Positions 16,852 through 25,416 of a stretch of 64,000 nucleotides of DNA are shown here, piece after piece. This DNA is from Winogradskyella sp. (GTDB lineage: Bacteria > Bacteroidota > Bacteroidia > Flavobacteriales > Flavobacteriaceae), in assembly GCF_013042245.1 (NCBI RefSeq), contig NZ_JABDQL010000024.1, forward strand, positions 1 through 64,000, given 5' to 3'. The notes under the pieces were generated by a model. That model did no database searches. It had not been told where the DNA came from and worked only from the letters and a program-made list of their open reading frames with translations. The position numbers and the translations under genes are program-made. Numbering within the stretch: position 1 is the stretch's first letter; every line of letters starts with the position of its first letter.

Positions 16852-17166
16852 TTATTCCCAGTTTATATGATTATCGCCCATAAACTCTTTCATCTTTTTT
16901 TCTTCCCATTTTTCACTAAAAAAGATGTGACCTTTAAAAATTCTTAGCGCATGAAATACTATGAAAAAACCCCAAATAAAAATAGTAGAATAGTTTATGA
17001 CCAAAATAAAATTTGTGTACGCTGTGTCTTCGATTATTAAGAGATTCCAAATAATCAGTCCGAGTATAACTAAATAGCCAGCTAAATGCACGTAAAACCA
17101 CCTTAGTCTAGACACTTTTCTTTGTGCTTCTAAATATAAAAGTGCTTTGTTGTCTTTATCATTCAT
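16852..17166 (-). CDS. 2TM domain protein (third free copy in operon order)
   Basis: A 104-residue 2TM-domain protein: a basic amphipathic N-terminus (YLEAQRKVSRLRWFYVHLAGY), two transmembrane helices (about 28-46 and 55-78), and the conserved ending WEEKKMKEFM. The family is abundant in Bacteroidota beside LytTR systems and its function is unknown. It lies 5 nt downstream of the next 2TM gene and 32 nt upstream of the response regulator. A role as membrane partner or modulator of the adjacent kinase is plausible because the kinase itself ends in the same domain. Confidence 0.85.
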   Translation of the reverse strand: MNDKDNKALLYLEAQRKVSRLRWFYVHLAGYLVILGLIIWNLLIIEDTAYTNFILVINYSTIFIWGFFIVFHALRIFKGHIFFSEKWEEKKMKEFMGDNHINWE

Positions 17167-17171
17167 AGCTT

Positions 17172-17522
17172 TTAAAATTTATTCTGTTCCTGACGTTCCT
17201 TTTCCATAAATTCTTCTATTTTCTTTTGTTCCCAGTTTTTTCCCAAAACAAAACTAAAACCAAATACGCCTATAAAGTGAAATAATAAACCAATGCCCCA
17301 AAAGAATGCTGTAGCATAAGGTCCAAAGCCCGAAAATCCACTATTTGAATTTAATCCTATAAGTAATATTAAAAACAAATTAACTACGATATACACTGCC
17401 AAATGCCAGTAGAATCCAACCATAGCTTCTACCCGTTTCTTTGCACGTATATAAGCATCTTCTTTTCTAAAATCTCTTCGATTTTCTTCGTCTTTATAAG
17501 GTTCTATAGTATACTTTTCCAT
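17172..17522 (-). CDS. 2TM domain protein (second free copy)
   Basis: A 116-residue member of the 2TM family. The N-terminal 22 residues are highly charged, then AKKRVEAMVGFYWHLAVYIV leads into helix 1; helix 2 lies near 76-98 and the protein ends WEQKKIEEFMEKER. The Gly/Ser/Phe-rich turn between helices (NSNSGFSGFG) is longer than in its neighbours. The copies share the frame rather than close sequence identity, so they look like old duplications kept separate rather than recent tandem copies. Confidence 0.85.
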   Translation of the reverse strand: MEKYTIEPYKDEENRRDFRKEDAYIRAKKRVEAMVGFYWHLAVYIVVNLFLILLIGLNSNSGFSGFGPYATAFFWGIGLLFHFIGVFGFSFVLGKNWEQKKIEEFMEKERQEQNKF

Positions 17523-17588
17523 ATTTTAAAATTTTAATTACCTACTGCTAACTCACTCAATTGAATGTTATTACAGTATAATAAATTG

Positions 17589-17912
17589 TTAGTCTTTTGA
17601 ATTTAATTCTTCTTCCATTAATTGCTTTATCTTGCGTTCTTCCCAATCATATCCCATTATATTTGGAAATACAAATACAGTAAGCGCATGTATTAGTAAA
17701 ATAATGCCCCAAACTGTCCATGAACTTAGCACGTCAAGACTTCTCATTTTGGTTATAAAAGCGTCCCAACTGTCTAGTTTATTTGAAACCTTAAATCCCG
17801 TTATCAATATATTGATGACTAAAAAGATACCCAAATGTGTGTAAAACCCTTTTAGCTTTTCTACTTTTCGCTTAGCGCGGTCAAACTTTGAAAATGATTC
17901 TTGACGTTTCAT
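17589..17912 (-). CDS. 2TM domain protein (first free copy)
   Basis: A 107-residue 2TM protein with AKRKVEKLKGFYTHLGIFLV at its start, two membrane helices (about 24-42 and 64-88), and the ending WEERKIKQLMEEEL. It follows the kinase gene; the 44-nt gap contains seven copies of a tetranucleotide. The pattern of basic helix, two spans and the Trp-Glu-rich amphipathic tail is the same as in the kinase C-terminus. Confidence 0.85.
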   Translation of the reverse strand: MKRQESFSKFDRAKRKVEKLKGFYTHLGIFLVINILITGFKVSNKLDSWDAFITKMRSLDVLSSWTVWGIILLIHALTVFVFPNIMGYDWEERKIKQLMEEELNSKD

Positions 17913-17923
17913 AATATTTTGAT

Positions 17924-19318
<1,395 letters not shown>

Positions 19319-19331
19319 ACTTTTTTATTAA

Positions 19332-19955
19332 TTAAGCTTTACACTGCTTTAAAGCTTCTTTGGCTCGCATTTCTCCCCAATTAGGGTGGTATTTACTTTC
19401 TACTTCAAAAGTTTCAAATAACTCTAATGAACTCTCCAACTCTTTGCAGTATGGTGTTGGGTCTTGTCCAAAATAACGTGCTGAACCCATCGCCCAGTCG
19501 GCCTTACACATCACAACTCTTGGGTTTTTTGGAGCTAATTCATAGGCTTTATTGTAAAGTTCCGAAACTTTTGCAGCGTATTTCATACCATAGGTTCGTC
19601 CGTCAAAAGCCACCCAATTGGTGTAAATTTGACCTTGCATCACTAATAATTCAGGATTATCTTCACTTAGTGACATTGCCGTATCTAGATGTGATTGTGC
19701 CTTGTCTAACTGTGCTTTTAAAACAGTTTCGTCTTTCTCATTCCAACTCTTAATACTGTTAATTTGCACGATGTAATAATGAGGTAACCAATTATCTTTT
19801 TCAGCATTAGCTATACGTTCAAATAAATTTTCGGCCTCGTTAATTTTATTGGCATTCCATAATTCAAAGGCTTTATCCATGCCTTTATTAAAATTAGATT
19901 GGGTGTTTAGCATTCCAAAGGCTAAAACTAAAGTTAAAGTAATTAGATGTTTCAT
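19332..19955 (-). CDS. Secreted TPR-like protein upstream of the kinase
   Basis: A 207-residue protein with a signal peptide (about 1-19, MKHLITLTLVLAFGMLNTQS) and helical TPR-like pairs: NKGMDKAFELWNANKINEAE, then SELYNKAYELAPKNPRVVM. It is expected in the periplasm or attached to the envelope. It ends 13 nt before the kinase gene, so it belongs to the same operon and could be a periplasmic input to the kinase. No catalytic residues are recognised. A short tetranucleotide repeat lies just before its start. Confidence 0.75.
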   Translation of the reverse strand: MKHLITLTLVLAFGMLNTQSNFNKGMDKAFELWNANKINEAENLFERIANAEKDNWLPHYYIVQINSIKSWNEKDETVLKAQLDKAQSHLDTAMSLSEDNPELLVMQGQIYTNWVAFDGRTYGMKYAAKVSELYNKAYELAPKNPRVVMCKADWAMGSARYFGQDPTPYCKELESSLELFETFEVESKYHPNWGEMRAKEALKQCKA

Positions 19956-19965
19956 GACGATGATT

Positions 19966-19981
19966 TTGATTGATTGATTGA
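19966..19981. repeat. TTGA tetranucleotide repeat, four copies
   Basis: Four perfect TTGA units lie 11 nt upstream of the ATG of the TPR-like gene; the sense strand reads (TCAA)4. It resembles the seven-copy repeat in the same operon (17927-17957), both just upstream of start codons. Confidence 0.85.
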
Positions 19982-19985
19982 TAAT

Positions 19986-20411
19986 TTATAATGTTATATG
20001 TACGACTTCGTCTTTACCCTTTAATTCAAACTTTGCATCTTTCCATTTTGGTGGTCCCATGGCACCCCTTGCATTGTTTGAACAACCATAATCTTCCTTA
20101 GGAATTCCTAGAAAATTAGTATCCATTTTTCCATTACTATTTTCGTCATGAATAAAAGAAACGGCATAGGTCCCTTCTGGAATATTATTAAAGACAACCT
20201 TTCCTGTTTTCTCTGAAATTTCAACAATTTCAGATTTAAAACGTTTATCCAAAAAGTTTTCTTCAGTATTGTACAAACCTACTAAAAGTCGTCCCTTATT
20301 ACTTTCTAGTCCGCTAATATTTACGGTGATATTCTGAAATTTTAAGTCTTGCGCATTTCCGAATGTGGAATTTACAATTAGTAGAATTAAAATTTTTACG
20401 ATAGTTGACAT
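19986..20411 (-). CDS. DUF2141 domain protein, secreted
   Basis: A 141-residue exported protein. A signal peptide (STIVKILILLIVNSTFGNAQ) precedes a beta-sandwich DUF2141 domain with the family signatures NKGRLLVGLYN, YAVSFIHDENSNGKMDTN and GIPKEDYGCSNNARG. The start chosen is ATG at 20411; an upstream in-frame ATG (20462) would put 17 hydrophilic residues ahead of the signal peptide, which is unlikely. Function of the family is unknown. It is followed after 30 nt by the TPR-like gene and may head the kinase operon. Confidence 0.85.
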   Translation of the reverse strand: MSTIVKILILLIVNSTFGNAQDLKFQNITVNISGLESNKGRLLVGLYNTEENFLDKRFKSEIVEISEKTGKVVFNNIPEGTYAVSFIHDENSNGKMDTNFLGIPKEDYGCSNNARGAMGPPKWKDAKFELKGKDEVVHITL

Positions 20412-20571
20412 AACGATTACGCTTTTATTTTTTTCAAATATCGGAAGGCTTTCTTGTTTCATAAATCAATTTTTACTCAATTGTAGTTTATATAGGATGA
20501 ATTGTAACTTTTTAGAACCAAATAAATTTTTAATTACTTATTTTTAAGTATTTATGTAAAAATACTGATTA

Positions 20572-21414
20572 GTGAGCAACTCAAAAAACATAAGAGTAAG
20601 TGATACCGCATTTGTCACTTGTGCATTTAGAAGATTGGATGAAGAGCTTAGTGGAGATTATTATGCAAAACTTTGGAATAACGAGAACGCAGAAAAAATT
20701 CTAAAGGGTTATATAAACTATGTTTCTAAAGAAGAAATTGAAACACATTGTATACGAAACAGGTATTTTTTAGAGACGATCAAAAATTTAGTAAAAAATA
20801 ATGAGATAGAAATTTTAATCAACTTTGGAGCAGGTTTTAGTATGTATCCTTTTTTACTAGACAGTGATATAAGTCACATAGAAATAGATAAACCTGAAGT
20901 GGTAGAGTATAAAAAAGAGGTTATAACAAAATTGATTTCACAAAATAAATTGCCAAAAAGAGATCTCACTTATGTAGGTGTAGATTTTAGTCAGGACTAT
21001 CTTGATAAACTGCTTACTAATCTAAAACAAATAGTAGATAATAGGTCTTGCTTTATACTAATTGAAGGTGTATTATTTTTCTTAAATAAATCTGAAACTA
21101 TCTTAATATTTAGCTTATTTGATAAGCTCCAAAACACAAATGACTACATTGGAAGTGTGTCTTATACCGAAGATGCTAGAGAAACTAGTGCCTTTTCACG
21201 TTTAATAGAATACACCAATCGTGGTCTCAAAGATGCAAGTGCAGACGGTTGCCAAATTGTTCCTAATAGTTTTTATGAGAGTTTAGAATCTTACAGACTC
21301 ATTAACAAAGAGGATTACTTTTCGTGTTCAAAATTATACAATCATAAACCCAAATTAGATGCGGATGATATTCTCAATGAAAGCTTTTATATACTTAAAA
21401 AAACTATAAGTTAA
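20572..21414 (+). CDS. LCM/PPM-type class I methyltransferase
   Basis: A 280-residue SAM-dependent methyltransferase of the leucine carboxyl methyltransferase superfamily. The N-terminus RVSDTAFVTCAFR, the SAM motif INFGAGFSMYPF, the acidic motif IEIDKPEVVEYKK and FILIEGVLFFL match the bacterial branch often found with polyketide genes. No such genes are nearby, so it is an orphan and its substrate is unknown. The start is GTG 20572; no in-frame ATG lies upstream close by. It ends in a 4-nt convergent overlap with the next gene, and no separate terminator is visible. Confidence 0.82.
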   Translation: MSNSKNIRVSDTAFVTCAFRRLDEELSGDYYAKLWNNENAEKILKGYINYVSKEEIETHCIRNRYFLETIKNLVKNNEIEILINFGAGFSMYPFLLDSDISHIEIDKPEVVEYKKEVITKLISQNKLPKRDLTYVGVDFSQDYLDKLLTNLKQIVDNRSCFILIEGVLFFLNKSETILIFSLFDKLQNTNDYIGSVSYTEDARETSAFSRLIEYTNRGLKDASADGCQIVPNSFYESLESYRLINKEDYFSCSKLYNHKPKLDADDILNESFYILKKTIS

Positions 21415-22118
21415 TCTAAGCTACTCTCGTAAGCATCAATGTACTTTTTAGCTCTTTTATTACCTCTATTTAGCTCGTAGGCCTTCTTATAGTTTTTGTA
21501 AGCTCTTAAACTATCACCAGACACCAAATAAGCTTGCCCCAAACTATCGTAAACATTAGGGCTGTTTGGGTGCAACTTTGTATTCATTATAAAAACACCA
21601 ATAGCATCATCATAATTTTTTTCTCTGAAATATTTATAGCCTAATCGGTTAAACTTATATTGATTTATAAAATCACTGACAGAATCTTTTTCTTTTATAG
21701 CTAAAAAGCCTTCTAATGCCTTATCAAAATTTTTATCGGCTAAATGCTCACTTGGTGTTTTATAGTTATTGGCAACCTTAAGGTAATCGTAACTCAAGCT
21801 ATCTGGATTTGTTTCTGAGATTACAGAGAGGTATCTTGATTTTGTATCTGGGTGTTGTACAAAATGCAACTTTTGATACAAATCAGGAACAAAAAATTCA
21901 TTAGTATCTGTTACTACAGGCTTTATTTTCACTCCTCGCCAATTTAAATATAAATCGTTATCATCGTAAGAAATTGTAATAATATCATCGGCATTAAACA
22001 AATATTTACCAGATGTTTTCGCTTTAAAATCATCAGAGTAGTTTATAGACGATGAACATGCTGTGATTAAAATAAAGAGAAATAAAAGTTTTGCTAAAAA
22101 TTTAGTTTTCATATTCAA
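21411..22118 (-). CDS. Lipoprotein with C-terminal TPR repeats
   Basis: A 235-residue lipoprotein (lipobox ITAC, then SSSINY). The middle part (about 25-120) is beta-rich with no recognised family. From about 130 to 230 there are TPR-like units: FREKNYDDAIGVFIMNTKLH, SPNVYDSLGQAYLVSGDS and RAYKNYKKAYELNRGNKRA. Start ATG 22118 or 22112 are equally possible. Its own family is not recognised, and it stands alone. Confidence 0.7.
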   Translation of the reverse strand: MNMKTKFLAKLLFLFILITACSSSINYSDDFKAKTSGKYLFNADDIITISYDDNDLYLNWRGVKIKPVVTDTNEFFVPDLYQKLHFVQHPDTKSRYLSVISETNPDSLSYDYLKVANNYKTPSEHLADKNFDKALEGFLAIKEKDSVSDFINQYKFNRLGYKYFREKNYDDAIGVFIMNTKLHPNSPNVYDSLGQAYLVSGDSLRAYKNYKKAYELNRGNKRAKKYIDAYESSLD

Positions 22119-22241
22119 AGTTAAAAATTGATTGGTTGTTAGAAAAAGCTCACTAAAAGTGAGACGATTTTTAATCCAATTTGTTACTTGAAAAGTATAA
22201 CCAAATAATTTACAATTCGGTAAAAATTTTTCTCTTGCCCA

Positions 22242-22631
22242 TTACACGGCAGCTTCGAGGCTATTGAATCGTTGAATTTTTTTATTAAAAAACAGACTTT
22301 CAATGACTGTGTTAAGAATACTTCCATCGGTATAGGCTACAACTCCATAACCCTGAAGCTTATAACTATTAGTAAAAAATGTGAGCCATTCATTAGGTTT
22401 CACGTCATAAGAATTACTCCTATTTGAGATATAGATTAAATCATCACCATCTGTTTCAAGAAAATTAGTAACATCACTGACAACAATTTTTACATGATTT
22501 TCTCAGGAAAATGAAACACCACTATTTATTTCAGATATCACAATACCATCAAAAACAAAAACTGTAGCAAAGTCGTAGGTAAATTCTTTCAATACGTATT
22601 TATAAAAAATAGAATCCTTTACACTTATCAT
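22242..22631 (-). pseudogene. Small STAS/SpoIIAA-like gene interrupted by an in-frame TGA
   Basis: The frame from ATG 22631 to TAA 22242-22244 (130 codons) is open except for a TGA at 22503-22505 (codon 43). It reads TVFVFDGIVISEINSGVSFS, stop, ENHVKIVVSDV, then DDLIYISNRSNSYDVKPNEW, followed by GVVAYTDGSILNTVIE. The alternating strands and helices and the YISNRxNSY motif resemble uncharacterised small flavobacterial proteins that look like a STAS-type fold. A tryptophan (TGG) is the likely ancestral codon at 43. Only one mutation separates it from an intact gene, so inactivation looks recent, or the stop could be read through at low level. Confidence 0.7.
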
Positions 22632-22711
22632 ATAATTAATGGATTACAACATGATACAAAGTATCTAAAATTTAAGCTTTATTGACTAAATCTAGGATAA
22701 AGTATAAAAAA

Positions 22712-22740
22712 AAATCGTTCTAGTGAGGCTAGAACGATTT
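22712..22740 (-). terminator. Intrinsic terminator of the PPIase gene
   Basis: A perfect 12-bp stem, AAATCGTTCTAG and CTAGAACGATTT, surrounds the loop TGAGG. An A-tract on the plus strand to the left gives the U-tract for the minus-strand transcript of the gene ending at 22761. Confidence 0.88.
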
Positions 22741-22760
22741 AATTTATCTGTGATAATATT

Positions 22761-23693
22761 TTATTTAATATCCATCAATTCAACATCAAAAACTAATGTT
22801 GCATCTGGTGGAATGACACCACCGGCACCAGCACTTCCGTAACCTAAATCACTAGGTATTACCAAACGTGCTTTATCGCCTACATTCAATAAACAGATAC
22901 CTTCGTCCCAACCAGCAATAACTTGTCCTACACCAACCTGAAAGTCTAAAGGCGCATTTCTCTTATATGACGAATCAAAGACAGTTCCGTCTGCTAATTG
23001 CCCCTTATAGTGTACAGAAACCATATTTCCTTTTTCTGCTTTTTGTCCATCTCCTTTTTGAAGGATTTGGTAACGCAAACCTGAAGCTGTTTCTTCAAAA
23101 CCTGCTGCTAATTTATCTAACTCAGTTCTTTTAGCTTCGCGCTCAGCTGCTATACGTTCTTCTCTAGCACCTTCAAAAGTTCTAAAAGCTTCTACAGCGT
23201 TAAATTTTTCAGAAGCATCACCTATTCTTACAATTTCTAAACTTTCAATAACATCTCCTTGAGCAACAGCATCAACAATATCTTGTCCTTCTACTACATG
23301 ACCAAAAACAGTGTGCTTACCATCTAACCAATCTGTAGCAATATGAGTTATAAAAAACTGACTTCCGTTTGTTCCAGGACCTGCATTTGCCATTGACAAA
23401 ATTCCTGGCTTATCATGTTTTAATTCTGGATGAATTTCGTCATCAAATTTATAACCTGGGTTTCCTGTTCCTGTACCTTGTGGACAACCACCTTGAATCA
23501 TAAAATCAGGAATTACTCTATGGAATTTTAATCCGTCGTAATAAGGTTTTCCTTGAGGTTTAGCGGAATTTTCTAAATTTCCTTCGGCCAAAGCCACGAA
23601 ATTACCAACAGTTCCTGGTGTTTTTTTGAATTCTAGGTTCACTAAAATCTCACCTTTTGTTGTATTAAATTTTGCGTATAATCCGTCTTGCAT
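22761..23693 (-). CDS. Two-domain peptidyl-prolyl isomerase (cyclophilin-FKBP)
   Basis: A 310-residue cytoplasmic isomerase. Residues 1-160 are a cyclophilin ([38 protein letters not shown]). About 205-310 is an FKBP domain ([42 protein letters not shown]). A charged helix (about 165-200) connects them. No signal peptide is present, unlike the lipoprotein paralogue at 38314-39534. It is transcribed alone from a clear -7 box and ended by a strong terminator. Both catalytic halves look complete. Confidence 0.93.
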   Translation of the reverse strand: MQDGLYAKFNTTKGEILVNLEFKKTPGTVGNFVALAEGNLENSAKPQGKPYYDGLKFHRVIPDFMIQGGCPQGTGTGNPGYKFDDEIHPELKHDKPGILSMANAGPGTNGSQFFITHIATDWLDGKHTVFGHVVEGQDIVDAVAQGDVIESLEIVRIGDASEKFNAVEAFRTFEGAREERIAAEREAKRTELDKLAAGFEETASGLRYQILQKGDGQKAEKGNMVSVHYKGQLADGTVFDSSYKRNAPLDFQVGVGQVIAGWDEGICLLNVGDKARLVIPSDLGYGSAGAGGVIPPDATLVFDVELMDIK

Positions 23694-23717
23694 TGTTCTG
23701 TATTTTATTTAAGGCTG

Positions 23718-23725
23718 CAAAGATA
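23718..23725 (-). promoter_or_regulatory. -7 promoter box of the PPIase gene
   Basis: The minus strand reads TATCTTTG, a full match to TAnnTTTG, 24 nt upstream of the ATG at 23693. Confidence 0.6.
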
Positions 23726-23789
23726 ATGCTTTAAGTTACAAGTAAAAAGTTGAACGTGTAAAGTTTATCTGTTCTCTAAAGTGGAAAAT

Positions 23790-23817
23790 AATATTAGTTT
23801 TGCTAAAAACTAATATT
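23790..23817. promoter_or_regulatory. Perfect 28-nt palindrome over a promoter and start region
   Basis: Arms of 12 nt, AATATTAGTTTT and AAAACTAATATT, flank the loop GCTA and end one base before the ATG at 23819. The left arm contains TAGTTTTG (23795-23802), a full -7 box match. Transcription would then start inside the right arm, so the symmetry acts more likely as DNA (a protein-binding operator) than as an RNA hairpin. Confidence 0.55.
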
Positions 23818-23818
23818 C

Positions 23819-24253
23819 ATGGGATTTTCATTTTTCAAAAAGAAAAAAATCAATGCCTTAGACAGTATTGAAACTATTATAAAAGATGTTGAAAATACAC
23901 CGTTTGGGATTTCTGAAGAAAATGTACTCTATGCAGGTTTAAATGAACTCGGCGGTTATTACTTTTTTCAAACGGTTGTTGTAGGGAAATTAAAAGTAAA
24001 AACTATAGATGGTGCAACTCTAATTATGAAAGGAGTTGATACTGAATTAGAAATAAAATCTGATACGCCAGAGTTTGAGTCTGATCCTTCAAATATTCCT
24101 TCTAGGCATATCACAAAAATTGACTTTCAAATTGAAGAATCTGATATCGAAATACTTAAAAACAGTAGAATCACCAGTATTCAATTAAAAACTAAAAAAC
24201 AAGATATTTTGTTTACGAAGCATGATGGTGTTGGTGATGAGGAAGAAGAGTGA
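23819..24253 (+). CDS. Conserved hypothetical cytoplasmic protein
   Basis: A 144-residue soluble protein without signal peptide or membrane helix. It begins with a basic stretch (FSFFKKKKINALDSIET) and ends in acidic residues (DGVGDEEEE). The body is rich in alternating hydrophobic strands (TVVVGKLKVKTIDGATLIMK; FQIEESDIEILKN), which suggests a beta-rich fold. I do not recognise the family by function. It stands alone between the PPIase and degenerate sequence, with a palindrome covering its promoter. Confidence 0.6.
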   Translation: MGFSFFKKKKINALDSIETIIKDVENTPFGISEENVLYAGLNELGGYYFFQTVVVGKLKVKTIDGATLIMKGVDTELEIKSDTPEFESDPSNIPSRHITKIDFQIEESDIEILKNSRITSIQLKTKKQDILFTKHDGVGDEEEE

Positions 24254-24334
24254 ACATGTACGAATAGCCAACTAAATCAATACAAACTATTTGGTTAAAT
24301 TTATAAAACTAAATTTTAGCTTTATTCTAAATTA

Positions 24335-24763
24335 ATGAAACGATTTCTATTTATACTTTTGCCTTTTTGATAGCTTTTATAAATAGTGAAAGCATAAACG
24401 CTCAGAAAACTTTAAACAATCATACTTACAATTTTAAAAGCCTAGATATCATAGATGGCTTTGATGTTTACGAAGTAAGCTAAATTTTTTTGATGACTTA
24501 CGGTGGCTCTGGATTGCTGGCACAAATTTAAATGTAAACAACACACTTATTATAAAACAATTATTCAGCGTTATGACGGACAATCCTTCTACACATTAGA
24601 ACTACCTGAATTTTATACCTCAGTAAAGCCAGAAGTTGGTATTACAAAGCGACAAGATGGACAAATTTATGCAAAGTATAAATCTAATAATGAAGTACAA
24701 CTTTTCAGCATGAAAGTATTAAATATGCTGCGTAAAATTAAAGTTATATTAATGCGAGTTTAA
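24335..24763 (+). pseudogene. Remnant of a propeller-type sensor or regulator gene
   Basis: Pieces in three frames suggest one exported protein. ATG 24335 opens KRFLFILLPF; a second frame gives NAQKTLNNHTYNFKSLDIIDG; the next gives DDLRWLWIAGTNLNVNN; and the last (to TAA 24761-24763) gives IQRYDGQSFYTLELPEF and KRQDGQIYAKY. LWIAGTN resembles the WIGT unit of two-component-regulator propeller repeats found in large Bacteroidota hybrid kinases. The remnant is cut by the IS3 fragment that follows. The class call is tentative; decay is clear. Confidence 0.5.
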
Positions 24764-25212
24764 TAGAATGAAAAGTAGTTGTTGATTTGATGGTATAAAT
24801 CTAATCCAGTATTAGGTGGATTAAGATAGATACTTTCATACTTGACCCTGCGCCAAAGTCTTTCTATAAACACATTATCAATAGCTCTTACCTTGCCATC
24901 CATACTCAGCTTTATGTTAGACAATACTGTTTTGGTAAACACTTCAGAGGTGTATTGACTTCCTTGATCGGTATTGATAATTTCTCGTGTGCCATATTGA
25001 TTTATAGCTTCTTGTAGTGTTAGAGTACACCAACCAGCCTGTTTCCATTGTATTAGATACAGACCAATATATAAGTTAACCTGTTGTACACTTATCTCAA
25101 AGTGTTGTGATATTTCTTTAGTATTTGGCGTTCTTTTAGAGCTTCTAAAACGACTTTCGTTTTAGATCTTGAGGTGAATTTTCTTCGTGTTATATCAGTA
25201 AATTTAAGGCTC
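24764..25212 (-). mobile_element. IS3-family transposase remnant (orfA and orfB pieces)
   Basis: Read leftward on the minus strand, the start gives ITRRKFTSRSKTKVVLEALK, typical of the OrfA N-terminus. Frameshifted pieces follow (EISQHFEIS, TLTLQEAINQYG), then the OrfB integrase core INTDQGSQYTSEVF and AIDNVFIERLWRRVKYESIY. The frame stops after NNYFSFY, where intact OrfB would continue. Most of OrfA and the first half of OrfB are deleted, and both ends are missing, so the element is dead. No terminal inverted repeats could be assigned. It adjoins the propeller remnant, which it may have disrupted. Confidence 0.85.
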
Positions 25213-25416
25213 TTTTTTTGAACTTAACTTACTATCCTAATTATTGGAGTATGATCAGTAACTAAACAATTGATAAAAAAGTGATTCAATTTAGCTATTA
25301 ATTCTATGGATGGCTCTGCGATATCTAATCTCAGACCTTTTCTTTTTTAAAACTAAAACTTACTTTCTACTGAAACTGAATACTTCTAACTATTAACTGA
25401 GAACTCCATAGTAAAA

